NCBI GenBank assembly: GCA_031429035.1 | Contig: JANOYU010000002.1 | Span: 1 to 21,002, forward strand | Origin: Methylotenera_A sp031429035 | GTDB taxonomy: Bacteria; Pseudomonadota; Gammaproteobacteria; Burkholderiales; Methylophilaceae | Reading direction: 5' to 3' | Length of the DNA: 21,002 bases | Part shown: piece by piece, positions 7,475 to 15,893 of the stretch | How positions within the stretch are numbered: the stretch's first letter is position 1 | Layout: the number at the start of each line of letters is the position of its first letter | Notes under the pieces: generated by a model | Databases searched by the model: none | Seen by the model: the letters and a program-made list of their open reading frames with translations, nothing else | Told to the model about the DNA's origin: nothing | Made by a program: the position numbers and the translations under genes

Positions 7475-7600
7475 AGTTGTAGGCGTTTACTTTAGGTAGC
7501 GATTATTTAAAAAATTATGGCACGCAAAACTAAATCAACTGAATCTAGTGCTGCAAAGCAGCCATTAACCGCGGCTAATAACTTAACGCAGGATACAGAT

Positions 7601-8566
7601 ATGTCACAAATTGAACAATCAACTGACTATAACGCGCATGCGCGCTCACGCTGTGGTGGTGCACTTCGCACAGAGCGCGAAAAACAGGGTCTATCGGTGC
7701 AGGATGTGGCAAGCAAGCTACGCCTAAGCCCTAAACAAATTGAGGCGATTGAAGCAGATGAATTTACAAAACTGCCCGAGCCCACCATTGTGCGCGGCTT
7801 TATTCGTAACTACGCCAAACAGCTAAAAATAAATGTTGATCCCTTGCTAGATGCCTATGCCGTTATTGTGCCAAGTAAAACGCAATATGAGCTAACGGTA
7901 AAACCTAGCTCTAATATGCAGGTAACCAATAAAGATAAACCCAAAGCCGGTCGTTATTTATGGCTTGCTTTAGCGGGCATATTGGGTTTGGGCGTTTGGT
8001 TGTTTTATCAAAATTATGTACAAAAACCCAGCCCCACAGCACCCACAACCAGTGGCAATGAAACTAAACTTGAGTCCTTACCGCAACCCGCTTTGCCAGC
8101 AGCAGAGCGCGCCGTTGAGCTGCCTCTGCCGCCATCTGCAACTGAGCTGCAACCTGCAACAGCGCTACAACCGTCAACACAATTAGCGCTACCACCAGCC
8201 GTTGCTGACAGTGCAGCGACTACGCTTGCTGCATCGGCACCTGTTGCTATGCCTGCAACTTCTGTGGCGCCAATAGCTGTGCCTGCAGAGGTTTTGCCTG
8301 CAGAAATTGTGCCAGCTGTTGGTGGCGAAGCCAAGCTAGAATTTAGTGCTAACCAAGAAACTTGGGTGAGCGTGTTAGATATTAATGGTCGTGAAGTTTA
8401 TGGCAAAACCATATTTGCTGGCAGTCGCGAAAGTTTAAATGTGAAATTACCTGTGAATGTAACAGTGGGTAATTCGGGCGGCACCAGCATGACTTTTAAT
8501 GGTAAAACTATTGATCTTGCCCCGCACTCGCGCAATAACATTGCCCATATTAAGCTCGATAAATAA
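7601..8566 (+). CDS. rodZ: RodZ-like cytoskeletal membrane protein (HTH plus DUF4115)
   Basis: The protein has an N-terminal Xre-type helix-turn-helix (LRTEREKQGLSVQDVASKLR through FIRNYAKQLKI), a membrane segment (YLWLALAGILGLGVWLFYQ), an alanine/proline-rich periplasmic linker of about 100 residues, and a C-terminal DUF4115 domain (EAKLEFSANQETWVSVLD onward). RodZ links MreB filaments to the cell-wall elongation machinery. I prefer the ATG at 7601 (321 residues) because AGGA at 7590-7593 lies 7 bases upstream. The longer frame opens at an ATG at 7517 (349 residues) but has no ribosome-binding site, and its extra 28 residues are low complexity. The stop is 3 bp before ispG. Confidence 0.9.
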   Translation: MSQIEQSTDYNAHARSRCGGALRTEREKQGLSVQDVASKLRLSPKQIEAIEADEFTKLPEPTIVRGFIRNYAKQLKINVDPLLDAYAVIVPSKTQYELTVKPSSNMQVTNKDKPKAGRYLWLALAGILGLGVWLFYQNYVQKPSPTAPTTSGNETKLESLPQPALPAAERAVELPLPPSATELQPATALQPSTQLALPPAVADSAATTLAASAPVAMPATSVAPIAVPAEVLPAEIVPAVGGEAKLEFSANQETWVSVLDINGREVYGKTIFAGSRESLNVKLPVNVTVGNSGGTSMTFNGKTIDLAPHSRNNIAHIKLDK

Positions 8567-8569
8567 GTA

Positions 8570-9859
8570 ATGCGTCGCAATTCTTTACAAGTGATGATAG
8601 GCCATGTGCCTGTAGGTGGCGGATTAGCTGGGTCTGGGGTTGCATCGGTTGTAGTACAAAGTATGACCAATACTGACACCGCCGATGCCGAATCCACCAT
8701 CAAACAAGTATATGAATTGTGGCAAGCAGGTTCTGAGGTAGTTCGCATTACTGTGAACTCGCCAGAGGCTGCCGCGCAAGTGGGCGCTATTCGTAAAGGT
8801 TTAGATGATTTAGGCTGCAACGTGCCGCTAGTGGGTGATTTTCACTATAACGGCCACAAGTTGCTCGCTGCTTATCCCGATTGCGCCAAAGCACTGGCCA
8901 AATACCGCATCAACCCAGGTAACGTCGGCAAAGGCAGCAAGCGCGATGAGCAATTTGCTTACATGATTGAAGCGGCGATTAAATATAATAAATCGGTACG
9001 TATTGGCGTTAATTGGGGCAGCTTAGACCAAGCCAAAATGGCGCAAATGATGGATGACAACGGCAAGCTAGAAAGTCCATTATCCGCCGATGAATTGATG
9101 CGCGAAGCCTTAATTCAATCTGCATTAGAAAGCGCACAACAGGCTGTAGATATTGGCTTGCAAGCCAACCAGATTATCATCTCTTGCAAAGTGAGCAACG
9201 TACAAGACTTAGTCAAAGTCTATCGCGAGCTAGCAAAACGTTGCGATTACGCGCTGCATTTAGGCTTAACCGAAGCGGGCATGGGCAGCAAGGGCATCGT
9301 CGCCTCAACCGCCGCGCTGGCATTGCTGTTACAAGAAGGCATCGGTGACACGATTCGCGTCAGTTTAACGCCAGAACCCAACGAATCGCGCACCAAAGAA
9401 GTCGTCGTCGCGCAAGAAATTTTGCAAACCATGGGCATCCGCTCATTCACTCCGCTAGTCACCGCTTGCCCGGGTTGTGGCCGAACAACATCAACCTATT
9501 TTCAAGAGCTCGCCATGCAAATTCAAAGCTATTTGCGCACGAAAATGCCTGTGTGGCGCAAAAGTTACCCAGGGGTTGAGGACATGAGCGTGGCGGTGAT
9601 GGGCTGCGTGGTAAATGGCCCAGGTGAATCAAAACTCGCCAATATCGGCATTAGTTTACCCGGCACGGGTGAAACGCCAGTCGCGCCTGTATTTGTAGAT
9701 GGCGAAAAAACCGTCACGCTAAAAGGCGATAATATCGCGCAAGAGTTTCAAGCGATTGTGGAAGAATATGTGCAAAAAAACTATGCCGAAGGTGGTAAAT
9801 TGCGCACTGCAAAAGTTGAGCAAAAAGTGATTCCTATTCGTGCTGTAACGCATGTTTAA
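8570..9859 (+). CDS. ispG: 4-hydroxy-3-methylbut-2-en-1-yl diphosphate synthase (IspG/GcpE)
   Basis: A 429-residue IspG, which reduces methylerythritol cyclodiphosphate to HMBPP in the MEP isoprenoid pathway. The TIM-barrel part opens with VVVQSMTNTDTADAEST and contains VPLVGDFHYNGH, INPGNVG and SVRIGVNWGSL. The C-terminal iron-sulfur domain has CPGCGRT (Cys300 and Cys303) and MGCVVNGPGES (Cys346, Glu352), which together bind the 4Fe-4S cluster. The gene follows rodZ with a 3-bp gap, the usual order. The ribosome-binding site is poor, so coupling to rodZ is plausible. Confidence 0.97.
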   Translation: MRRNSLQVMIGHVPVGGGLAGSGVASVVVQSMTNTDTADAESTIKQVYELWQAGSEVVRITVNSPEAAAQVGAIRKGLDDLGCNVPLVGDFHYNGHKLLAAYPDCAKALAKYRINPGNVGKGSKRDEQFAYMIEAAIKYNKSVRIGVNWGSLDQAKMAQMMDDNGKLESPLSADELMREALIQSALESAQQAVDIGLQANQIIISCKVSNVQDLVKVYRELAKRCDYALHLGLTEAGMGSKGIVASTAALALLLQEGIGDTIRVSLTPEPNESRTKEVVVAQEILQTMGIRSFTPLVTACPGCGRTTSTYFQELAMQIQSYLRTKMPVWRKSYPGVEDMSVAVMGCVVNGPGESKLANIGISLPGTGETPVAPVFVDGEKTVTLKGDNIAQEFQAIVEEYVQKNYAEGGKLRTAKVEQKVIPIRAVTHV

Positions 9860-9971
9860 TACTGTCATCTTATTTCGATGCTCTGTATGCCGCATAGATA
9901 TTGGCTTGCAGGGCATTATTTTTTGCTCGCATGCTAAATCAAATTAATTAAATTAATAAATACTCATTAAA

Positions 9972-11228
9972 ATGGCACAAAAAATACAATCCATTAAAGG
10001 CTTCTACGATATTTTGCCGGAGTCCACACCGCTGTGGTTTAAGCTGGAAGATACTGCGCGGCAAATTTTAAGCCAGTATGGTTACAACAATATTCGCATG
10101 CCAATTGTAGAAGCGACTGATTTATTTGTGCGCTCTGTGGGCGAGCATACCGATATTGTTGAGAAGGAAATGTACGCTTGGGAAGATAAACTCAACGGTG
10201 ACAAATTGACTTTGCGGCCAGAAGGCACAGCGGGTTGCGTGCGGGCGGTGATTGAAAATAACCTCACTTACAATGGCCCTGTTAGGCTTTGGTATAGCGG
10301 CGCGATGTTTCGCCACGAAAACGTACAAAAAGGCCGACAAAGGCAATTTCACCAAATTGGCGCAGAGGTGTTTGGCTTTGAAAGCGCAGATGTTGACGCA
10401 GAACAAATCGTCATGCTGGCGCGGCTTTGGGCGGCGCTTGGCATTTCGGATGTTGAACTGCAAATTAATAGCATCGGTGATGCAGATGAGCGTGTTGAAT
10501 ATCGCAAAACTTTAATTGCTTATTTTGAGCAGCATGCAGAGCTGTTGGACGAAGATGCGAAACGTCGCTTGCATACTAATCCATTACGAATACTCGACAC
10601 CAAAAATCCACGCATGCAAACCATGTGTGAGGCCGCACCAAAGTTGCTTGAAACTTTGGGCGAGAGTTCGAGAACGCATTTTGAAAAGCTGTGTCAATTG
10701 TTGCAGTCTGCAGGTATTGCCTACACCATCAATCATCGCTTAGTGCGTGGTTTAGATTATTACAACCGCACCGTGTTTGAATGGGTAACGACCAAGCTAG
10801 GCGCACAAGGCACCATTGCAGCTGGCGGGCGTTATGATAATTTGGTAGAGCGACTTGGTGGCGAACGAACGCCTGCGTGTGGCTTTGGTATTGGCTTAGA
10901 ACGGGTATTTTTATTGATGCAAGAATACGGCGCAACAGCTGTAAATTCGCCTGATATTTACTTGGTGAATGTAGGCGAATTAGCGGAAAAACAAGCTTTT
11001 TCTGCTGCAGAAGAATTAAGAAACGCTGGTCTGCAAGTCGTATTACATGCGGGCGCTGGCAGCTTTAAAAGCCAAATGAAAAAAGCTGATAGAAGCGGTG
11101 CGCGTTATGCGGCGATTTTGGGTGATGATGAAGCGGCAGCGGGTGAAATATCACTAAAACCTTTATTGCAAGCAGGTGAGCAAAAACGCTGTAAACTGGA
11201 CGAAGTTGTAAAACTTATTGGGGAGTAA
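9972..11228 (+). CDS. hisS: Histidyl-tRNA synthetase
   Basis: A 418-residue class II synthetase. The N-terminus IQSIKGFYDILPESTPLW is typical of HisRS. Motif 2 is FRHENVQKGRQRQFHQIGAE, the HisRS-specific blocks LVRGLDYYNRTVFEW and GGRYDNL are present, and motif 3 is GFGIGLERVFLL. The anticodon-binding domain occupies about residues 325-418. It attaches histidine to tRNA-His. A 112-bp AT-rich gap (9860-9971) precedes it; no Shine-Dalgarno or obvious promoter is visible there. The next gene begins 3 bp after its stop. Confidence 0.97.
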   Translation: MAQKIQSIKGFYDILPESTPLWFKLEDTARQILSQYGYNNIRMPIVEATDLFVRSVGEHTDIVEKEMYAWEDKLNGDKLTLRPEGTAGCVRAVIENNLTYNGPVRLWYSGAMFRHENVQKGRQRQFHQIGAEVFGFESADVDAEQIVMLARLWAALGISDVELQINSIGDADERVEYRKTLIAYFEQHAELLDEDAKRRLHTNPLRILDTKNPRMQTMCEAAPKLLETLGESSRTHFEKLCQLLQSAGIAYTINHRLVRGLDYYNRTVFEWVTTKLGAQGTIAAGGRYDNLVERLGGERTPACGFGIGLERVFLLMQEYGATAVNSPDIYLVNVGELAEKQAFSAAEELRNAGLQVVLHAGAGSFKSQMKKADRSGARYAAILGDDEAAAGEISLKPLLQAGEQKRCKLDEVVKLIGE

Positions 11229-11231
11229 TCC

Positions 11232-11990
11232 ATGACTGAGAATAAAAGTTTTTCTAACGCCATCATTGTGTTGGGCTTGCTATTGGCCATTGGCATGGCT
11301 TCGGCCGCGTTTATTTTGGGCGTGCAAGCCAAACGCGCAGTTGCTGGCCAGCAGAGCATAACTGTAAAAGGTTTGGCAGAGAAACCCATTAAGGCTGACA
11401 GCGCCGAGTGGCAAATTGATGTGGGTGTGACCGCGGATACCCAAGCTAATGCGCTTAAACTGTTAGAGCAAGAACGCAAAGTGGTGGAGGCGTTTTTAAC
11501 AAAACAAGGCTTTGCCACAGAAAATTTGACAGCGGAAGTGGAAAATATTGCGCCGCATTACGAGGAAATTTTTATCAAAGATACACCACGACAAGTGCAA
11601 AAAGGCTTCGATGCGTTTCAAAGTTTACATATTGCCAGCAAAGATTTAGCCAAAATTACAGCCTCCAATAAAGCATTTTTGCAGCTGCGCGCCGATAATC
11701 ACCCCGTTACCTCGCAGCAACCACAATTTTTGGTGAGTGATTTAGAAACTGTTAAAATGTCATTAATAGCCGATGCCACCAAAAATGCCCGTGCGCGCGC
11801 GACTGAATTTGTGAAACAAGATGGCGTAAAAGTAGGCGTGATGAAATCGGCAACGCAAGGTGCGTTTTACATATTGCCAGTAGGCAAAAGCAATGACGAC
11901 ACGGATAATAGTTATGGTGGCGTAAATGATAAATCGACCATTGATAAGACCGCACGTGTCGTTGTGACCATTGTTTACAACATTGAATAA
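11232..11990 (+). CDS. SIMPL-domain (DUF541) membrane-anchored protein
   Basis: A 252-residue protein with an N-terminal hydrophobic segment at about residues 9-30 (AIIVLGLLLAIGMASAAFIL), probably an uncleaved anchor or signal. It is followed by a SIMPL domain: SITVKGLAEKPIKADSAEWQ, an alternating helix/strand middle, AKNARARATEFVKQDG, and the terminal TARVVVTIVYNIE. SIMPL proteins are periplasmic or surface proteins of ill-defined function; some members have been linked to oxidative stress. The gene starts 3 bp after hisS, with GGGGAG overlapping the hisS end as its ribosome-binding site, so the two are probably co-transcribed. It begins an insertion that separates hisS from yfgM. Confidence 0.85.
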   Translation: MTENKSFSNAIIVLGLLLAIGMASAAFILGVQAKRAVAGQQSITVKGLAEKPIKADSAEWQIDVGVTADTQANALKLLEQERKVVEAFLTKQGFATENLTAEVENIAPHYEEIFIKDTPRQVQKGFDAFQSLHIASKDLAKITASNKAFLQLRADNHPVTSQQPQFLVSDLETVKMSLIADATKNARARATEFVKQDGVKVGVMKSATQGAFYILPVGKSNDDTDNSYGGVNDKSTIDKTARVVVTIVYNIE

Positions 11991-12009
11991 TGGAAAAATT
12001 GTGTCTTTT

Positions 12010-12097
12010 CGCGCCTCGCAGCGTTACGCGGTACTCGCAATCCTCATGTATAACGCATACATTCCGGTTGCTGTGTTCCGCGCGCCTTGCGGGGCAT
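12010..12097. repeat. Long imperfect hairpin between the SIMPL gene and ABC ATPase genes
   Basis: The 136-bp gap 11991-12126 holds an imperfect dyad centred at about 12053. The inner stem ATGTAT/ATACAT (12047-12052 and 12057-12062, loop ACGC) is perfect. Outward, CGCGG, CAA/TTG and GCC-CGCA pairs recur with mismatches to about 12010 and 12097. The ends (GCGCCTCGCAGCG and GCGCCTTGCGGGG) also resemble each other as direct repeats. Its base composition differs from the two REP families above, so it may be a separate dispersed repeat. No protein or tRNA fits. Confidence 0.5.
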
Positions 12098-12126
12098 CCA
12101 AAATCCATCAATTTTTTTAAGGGTTT

Positions 12127-12957
12127 ATGACTGAAATTTTAAAAGTTTCAAATCTCACAATAACCCCAAAAAACGCGCCTAGCCGTTTATTGGTGAGTAA
12201 TGTTTCACTCACTTTATCTGCTGGCAAAACCACGTGTATTGTAGGTGAATCTGGCAGCGGCAAAAGCTTGACGGCGTTGAGTGTGATGAGTTTGCTCTCG
12301 AAGCAACTGCAAGCCAGCGGCAGTATTGTGTTTCAGGGTGCCGATATTAGTAAACTAGATGAAAAATCTCTGCAAAGCATACGCGGCGCGAAAATAGGCA
12401 TGATTTTTCAAGAGCCGATGACATCGCTTAACCCTGTTTTAACAGTAGGTTATCAAATTGGTGAAACCTTAACTGCGCATTTGGGCTTAAAAGGTGCTGC
12501 TTTAAAAGATAAAATCGCCGCGTTACTCACGCAAGTGGGTATTCCGCCAAGCCGTGCCGATAGTTACCCAGATGAGCTCTCTGGCGGCCAGCGCCAGCGC
12601 GTAATGATCGCCATGAGCATTGCTTGCGAGCCACTTTTATTGATTGCGGACGAGCCAACAACTGCGCTGGATGTAACGGTGCAAGCGCAGATATTAAAAC
12701 TACTCGACGAGCTGAAAACCCGCATGAATATGGCGATGTTGTTTATTACGCACGATTTTGGTGTGGTAGCCGATATTGCCGATGATGTGATTGTGATGTT
12801 TCGCGGCGAAATTGTGGAAACGGGCAGTCGAAAAGCCGTTCTGACGAACCCGCAACACCCATATACCAAGGCGTTATTGGCCTGCGTGCCCGATGCCGAA
12901 GGTAAAAAACAACTCAAACCAATTACTTACGATTGGTTGAAAGTGGCCGCAGCATGA
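12127..12957 (+). CDS. Peptide-type ABC transporter ATP-binding protein, first of a pair
   Basis: A 276-residue ABC ATPase of the oligopeptide/dipeptide (Dpp/Opp/Yej) importer type. Walker A is GESGSGKS, the Q-loop is IFQEPMTSLNP, the signature is LSGGQRQR, Walker B is LLIADEPTTALD, and the H-loop is ITHD. The C-terminus has the short oligo_HPY-type motif NPQHPYTKALLACVPD. AAGGG at 12119-12123 precedes the ATG. It overlaps the next ATPase gene by ATGA. No permease or binding-protein gene is nearby, so the transported substrate is unknown. Together the two proteins (276 plus 265 residues) match the length and order of the two halves of the fused YejF ATPase, so a split YejF-like pair is possible. 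Confidence 0.88.
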   Translation: MTEILKVSNLTITPKNAPSRLLVSNVSLTLSAGKTTCIVGESGSGKSLTALSVMSLLSKQLQASGSIVFQGADISKLDEKSLQSIRGAKIGMIFQEPMTSLNPVLTVGYQIGETLTAHLGLKGAALKDKIAALLTQVGIPPSRADSYPDELSGGQRQRVMIAMSIACEPLLLIADEPTTALDVTVQAQILKLLDELKTRMNMAMLFITHDFGVVADIADDVIVMFRGEIVETGSRKAVLTNPQHPYTKALLACVPDAEGKKQLKPITYDWLKVAAA

Positions 12958-13751
12958 GCAACATCATTCTTGAGGCCAAACATCTAGTTAAAAGTTACCA
13001 CCAACGTAGTGGCAAATTTGGTTTTGGCAGCACACAGGTAAAAGCTTTAGATGATGTGAGCATTGCCTTAAACGCAGGCTCTACGCTAGCTGTGGTGGGT
13101 GAATCTGGCTCTGGAAAATCCACGCTGGCACGTTGTCTGTTACAATTGCATCCGTTTGATAGTGGTGCAGTGTTTTTTGAAGGCACTGACCTCGCTAGAT
13201 TGGATAAACTAGCCTTAAGAGCGATGCGAAAAAACTTGCAAATGGTTTTTCAAGACCCATTTGCCAGCTTAAACCCACGCATGAAAGTGGACGAAATTGT
13301 GGGTGAAGGCTTGTTAATTCACGGACTTGGCAGTAAAGATGAACAGCAAGAAAAAGTTGTTAAAATGCTTAAGAGAGTTGGCTTAACTGCTGATGACTTA
13401 CAAAAATATCCGCACCAGTTTTCGGGCGGGCAACGCCAGCGCATTGGCATTGCGCGCGCCTTGGTGTTGCAGCCAAAAGTAGTGGTGTGCGATGAACCAG
13501 TATCTGCCTTAGATGTATCGGTACAGGCGCAAATATTATTGTTGCTAAAAGATTTGCAAGTTGAAATGGGCTTAAGTTATATTTTTATTAGCCATGACCT
13601 TAGAGTTGTACGCCACATTGCCGATGAAATTGTGGTGATGCATCGAGGTAAAATAGTTGAGCAAGGCAGTGTTGAAAGTGTGTATAACGCGCCGCAGCAA
13701 GCTTATACGCAGCAGTTATTAAGTGCAATTCCGGGTCGTAAAGCGGCTTAG
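12954..13751 (+). CDS. Peptide-type ABC transporter ATP-binding protein, second of a pair
   Basis: A 265-residue ABC ATPase of the DppF/OppF type. Walker A is GESGSGKSTLARC, the Q-loop is VFQDPFASLNP, the signature is FSGGQRQR, Walker B is VVCDEPVSALD, and the H-loop is ISHD. The C-terminus is APQQAYTQQLLSAIPG. The ATG at 12954 forms ATGA with the stop of the preceding gene. This is chosen over the in-frame TTG at 12933, which would only extend the protein into the upstream coding end. It should form a heterodimeric nucleotide-binding unit with its neighbour; the membrane subunits must be encoded elsewhere. Confidence 0.88.
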   Translation: MSNIILEAKHLVKSYHQRSGKFGFGSTQVKALDDVSIALNAGSTLAVVGESGSGKSTLARCLLQLHPFDSGAVFFEGTDLARLDKLALRAMRKNLQMVFQDPFASLNPRMKVDEIVGEGLLIHGLGSKDEQQEKVVKMLKRVGLTADDLQKYPHQFSGGQRQRIGIARALVLQPKVVVCDEPVSALDVSVQAQILLLLKDLQVEMGLSYIFISHDLRVVRHIADEIVVMHRGKIVEQGSVESVYNAPQQAYTQQLLSAIPGRKAA

Positions 13752-13786
13752 TTAAAATAAGTTAGAAAGAATATTTAGGAAAAAGT

Positions 13787-14413
13787 ATGGCATACGATTT
13801 AGAAGAGCAGGAACAGTTAGACGAATTTAAAGCTTGGTGGAAAAAAAATGGAAAAATGGCCATCAATCTAGTGTTGGCGGCCTTAGTGGGCTATGCAGCT
13901 TGGCAGGGTTATCATTATTTTCAAAATAAAAAAGCGGTTGAAGCGTCCAATTTATTTCAAGCTTTAGTGGTGACCGAGCCTAGTAATATCGCTGAAATAA
14001 AAACGCAATCTGCCAGATTAATGGAAAATTTTTCAGGTACGCCATATGCGGGCCGTGCTGCGGTATTGGCAGCCAAAGCTAATTTTGCAGCAAATGATAG
14101 CAAAAGCGCCAAATTACAATTGGAATGGGCCGCTAAAAATGCAAAAGAAAGCGCTGTGCAAGCAGTGGCTGGTTTGCAACTTGCCAGCATTTTATTTGAT
14201 GAAAAAAAATATGACGAAGCACAAAAAGTACTTAACGCCATTTTAGATATTGGTTACTTAGGTTTAAAAGAGAATTTGCTTGGTGATATATTGCTGGCGC
14301 AAGGTAAGCCAGTAGAAGCTAAAAAAGCATTTGAAAATGCATTAAATGCGCTGGATGCACAAGGTAAACTGCATCAATATACGCAACAAAAACTCGAGTC
14401 TTTAGGCGTTTAA
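13787..14413 (+). CDS. yfgM: YfgM-like ancillary SecYEG translocon protein
   Basis: A 208-residue protein with the YfgM layout: a cytoplasmic N-terminus (MAYDLEEQEQLDEFKAWWKK), one membrane segment at about residues 23-45, and a periplasmic TPR-like domain to the end. In E. coli YfgM associates with the Sec translocon and the chaperone PpiD and helps envelope protein traffic. AGGA at 13777-13780 lies 6 bases before the ATG. The hisS-yfgM-bamB-der order is classic and supports the assignment, although two or three genes intervene between hisS and yfgM here. Confidence 0.9.
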   Translation: MAYDLEEQEQLDEFKAWWKKNGKMAINLVLAALVGYAAWQGYHYFQNKKAVEASNLFQALVVTEPSNIAEIKTQSARLMENFSGTPYAGRAAVLAAKANFAANDSKSAKLQLEWAAKNAKESAVQAVAGLQLASILFDEKKYDEAQKVLNAILDIGYLGLKENLLGDILLAQGKPVEAKKAFENALNALDAQGKLHQYTQQKLESLGV

Positions 14414-14460
14414 GCACAACCTACGTTTAAATACAATGTTTTAATACAATACGTTTTAAT

Positions 14461-15888
14461 ATGATCCATTCAACCAGCGTTCGATTATTGATATCCCTTA
14501 TTTTTATGTTGCTGGCGGGTTGCAGCACATTTACCGAGTTGCGGCAAGATTTAGCCGATAAAGTATTTGGTCGCGAGCCACCAAACCCACCTGCACAATT
14601 AGAAGACATTAAACCTAGCCATATCGCTAAAATTGATTGGTCTAGTAACGCTGGTAAAACAGAAAAATATGATTACACCCCAGCTATGGAATCTGGCGCA
14701 GTGTATACCGCCAATGCATCTGGCGAGCTGGCTAAACTAGATGCTAATAATGGCCGCCAAATCTGGCGCGCAAATGTAGGTGAGCCAATTAGTGGTGGCG
14801 TGGGTTTAGGCGCTGGCATTGTGTTAGTTGGCAGCAACAAAGGTACGTTATTTGCTTACGATTTAGCAGGCAAAATGTTGTGGAAGGCTAAACTATCCAG
14901 TGAAGTGTTAAGTGTGCCGCGCTATTTTGATGGCTTGGTGATTGCGCGCACTGGCGATAACCATATATTTGGGCTTGATGCGACAGATGGCAGCCGAAAA
15001 TGGGTGTATGAGCGCATTAACCCCGCATTAACCTTACGCAGCAGTGTGGGCGTGGTAGTAGATGGTGGCGCAGTTTATGCAGGTTTTGCGGGCGGTAAAT
15101 TGGTGGCGATTCGTGCCGATAATGGTAAACTGCTTTGGGAGGCCACGGTGGCACAACCACGCGGCGTTACCGAGATTGAGCGCATTGCCGATATTACCAG
15201 CTTGCCCGTAGTGGATGGCCCGCTTGTCTATGCGGTTGCTTATCAGGGAAAAATTGCAGCAATCGATCGCAGAAGCGGCAAGGTCATTTGGAACCGTGAT
15301 ATATCTAGCTTTAATGGCCTAAATGCAGAAGATACAAAAATATTTGTGACGCATACTTTAGGTGCGGTGTACTCGCTAGATTACGAAACGGGTAAAACAT
15401 TTTGGCGGCAAGGTGCACTGGCTAATCGCCGTTTAACTGCGCCATTGCCTATGGGTAATGTGGTAGCAGTGGGCGATTTAGAAGGCTATATACACTTTTT
15501 AACGCGTGAAGAAGGCGCATTTGCAGCGCGCATTAAGTTGGATAGCAATTCCGTGATGTCGCTGATTGCAGGCAATTCGCGAGAGCAACTGATTGCCGAA
15601 ACCCGCGATGGCGGCCTATATGCGGTAACCGTTGCAGAAAACAATGTAAAGCCAATTGCAGCACCAGCGCAAAAATCTGCGCCACAGTCAGAAAAGATAA
15701 ATGCACCACAAAATGGAACTGTACAAGAACCTGTGGCACCTGTTACAGCACCGTCTCCAGCAGAGCCTGCGTCAGAACCCAATTCGGAGCGTAGTATTTT
15801 ATTTCAAAAGAATGATTCAATTCTGTTGCCCGATAGTAGCCCAGATAATGCTGGCCCTGGCATTCGATTGCCAACAGAGTCACAGTAA
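14461..15888 (+). CDS. bamB: Outer membrane protein assembly factor BamB with long C-terminal tail
   Basis: A 475-residue lipoprotein with a signal peptide and lipobox LLAGC (Cys21). Residues about 55-395 form the eight-bladed PQQ-like propeller, with repeated blade motifs such as GELAKLDANNGRQIWRANVG, GTLFAYDLAGKMLWKAKL and KIAAIDRRSGKVIWNRD. BamB helps BamA fold outer-membrane proteins. After the propeller, about 80 residues form a low-complexity Pro/Ala/Ser/Glu-rich tail (from PIAAPAQKSAPQS to GIRLPTESQ). E. coli BamB has 392 residues and lacks such a tail. No Shine-Dalgarno is evident. The stop lies 5 bp before der. Confidence 0.95.
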   Translation: MIHSTSVRLLISLIFMLLAGCSTFTELRQDLADKVFGREPPNPPAQLEDIKPSHIAKIDWSSNAGKTEKYDYTPAMESGAVYTANASGELAKLDANNGRQIWRANVGEPISGGVGLGAGIVLVGSNKGTLFAYDLAGKMLWKAKLSSEVLSVPRYFDGLVIARTGDNHIFGLDATDGSRKWVYERINPALTLRSSVGVVVDGGAVYAGFAGGKLVAIRADNGKLLWEATVAQPRGVTEIERIADITSLPVVDGPLVYAVAYQGKIAAIDRRSGKVIWNRDISSFNGLNAEDTKIFVTHTLGAVYSLDYETGKTFWRQGALANRRLTAPLPMGNVVAVGDLEGYIHFLTREEGAFAARIKLDSNSVMSLIAGNSREQLIAETRDGGLYAVTVAENNVKPIAAPAQKSAPQSEKINAPQNGTVQEPVAPVTAPSPAEPASEPNSERSILFQKNDSILLPDSSPDNAGPGIRLPTESQ

Positions 15889-15893
15889 ACCTT

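Noticed and set aside
8014..8334. Minus-strand frame rich in Ala/Gly/Ser within rodZ
   Set aside because: It is the complement of the low-complexity Ala/Pro linker of RodZ.
12010..12097. Possible tRNA or small RNA gene
   Set aside because: No cloverleaf, T-loop GTTCRA or CCA end could be laid out; it is a single imperfect dyad.
14427..14609. Minus-strand frame over the bamB signal peptide
   Set aside because: No coding features; complement of the BamB lipoprotein signal region.
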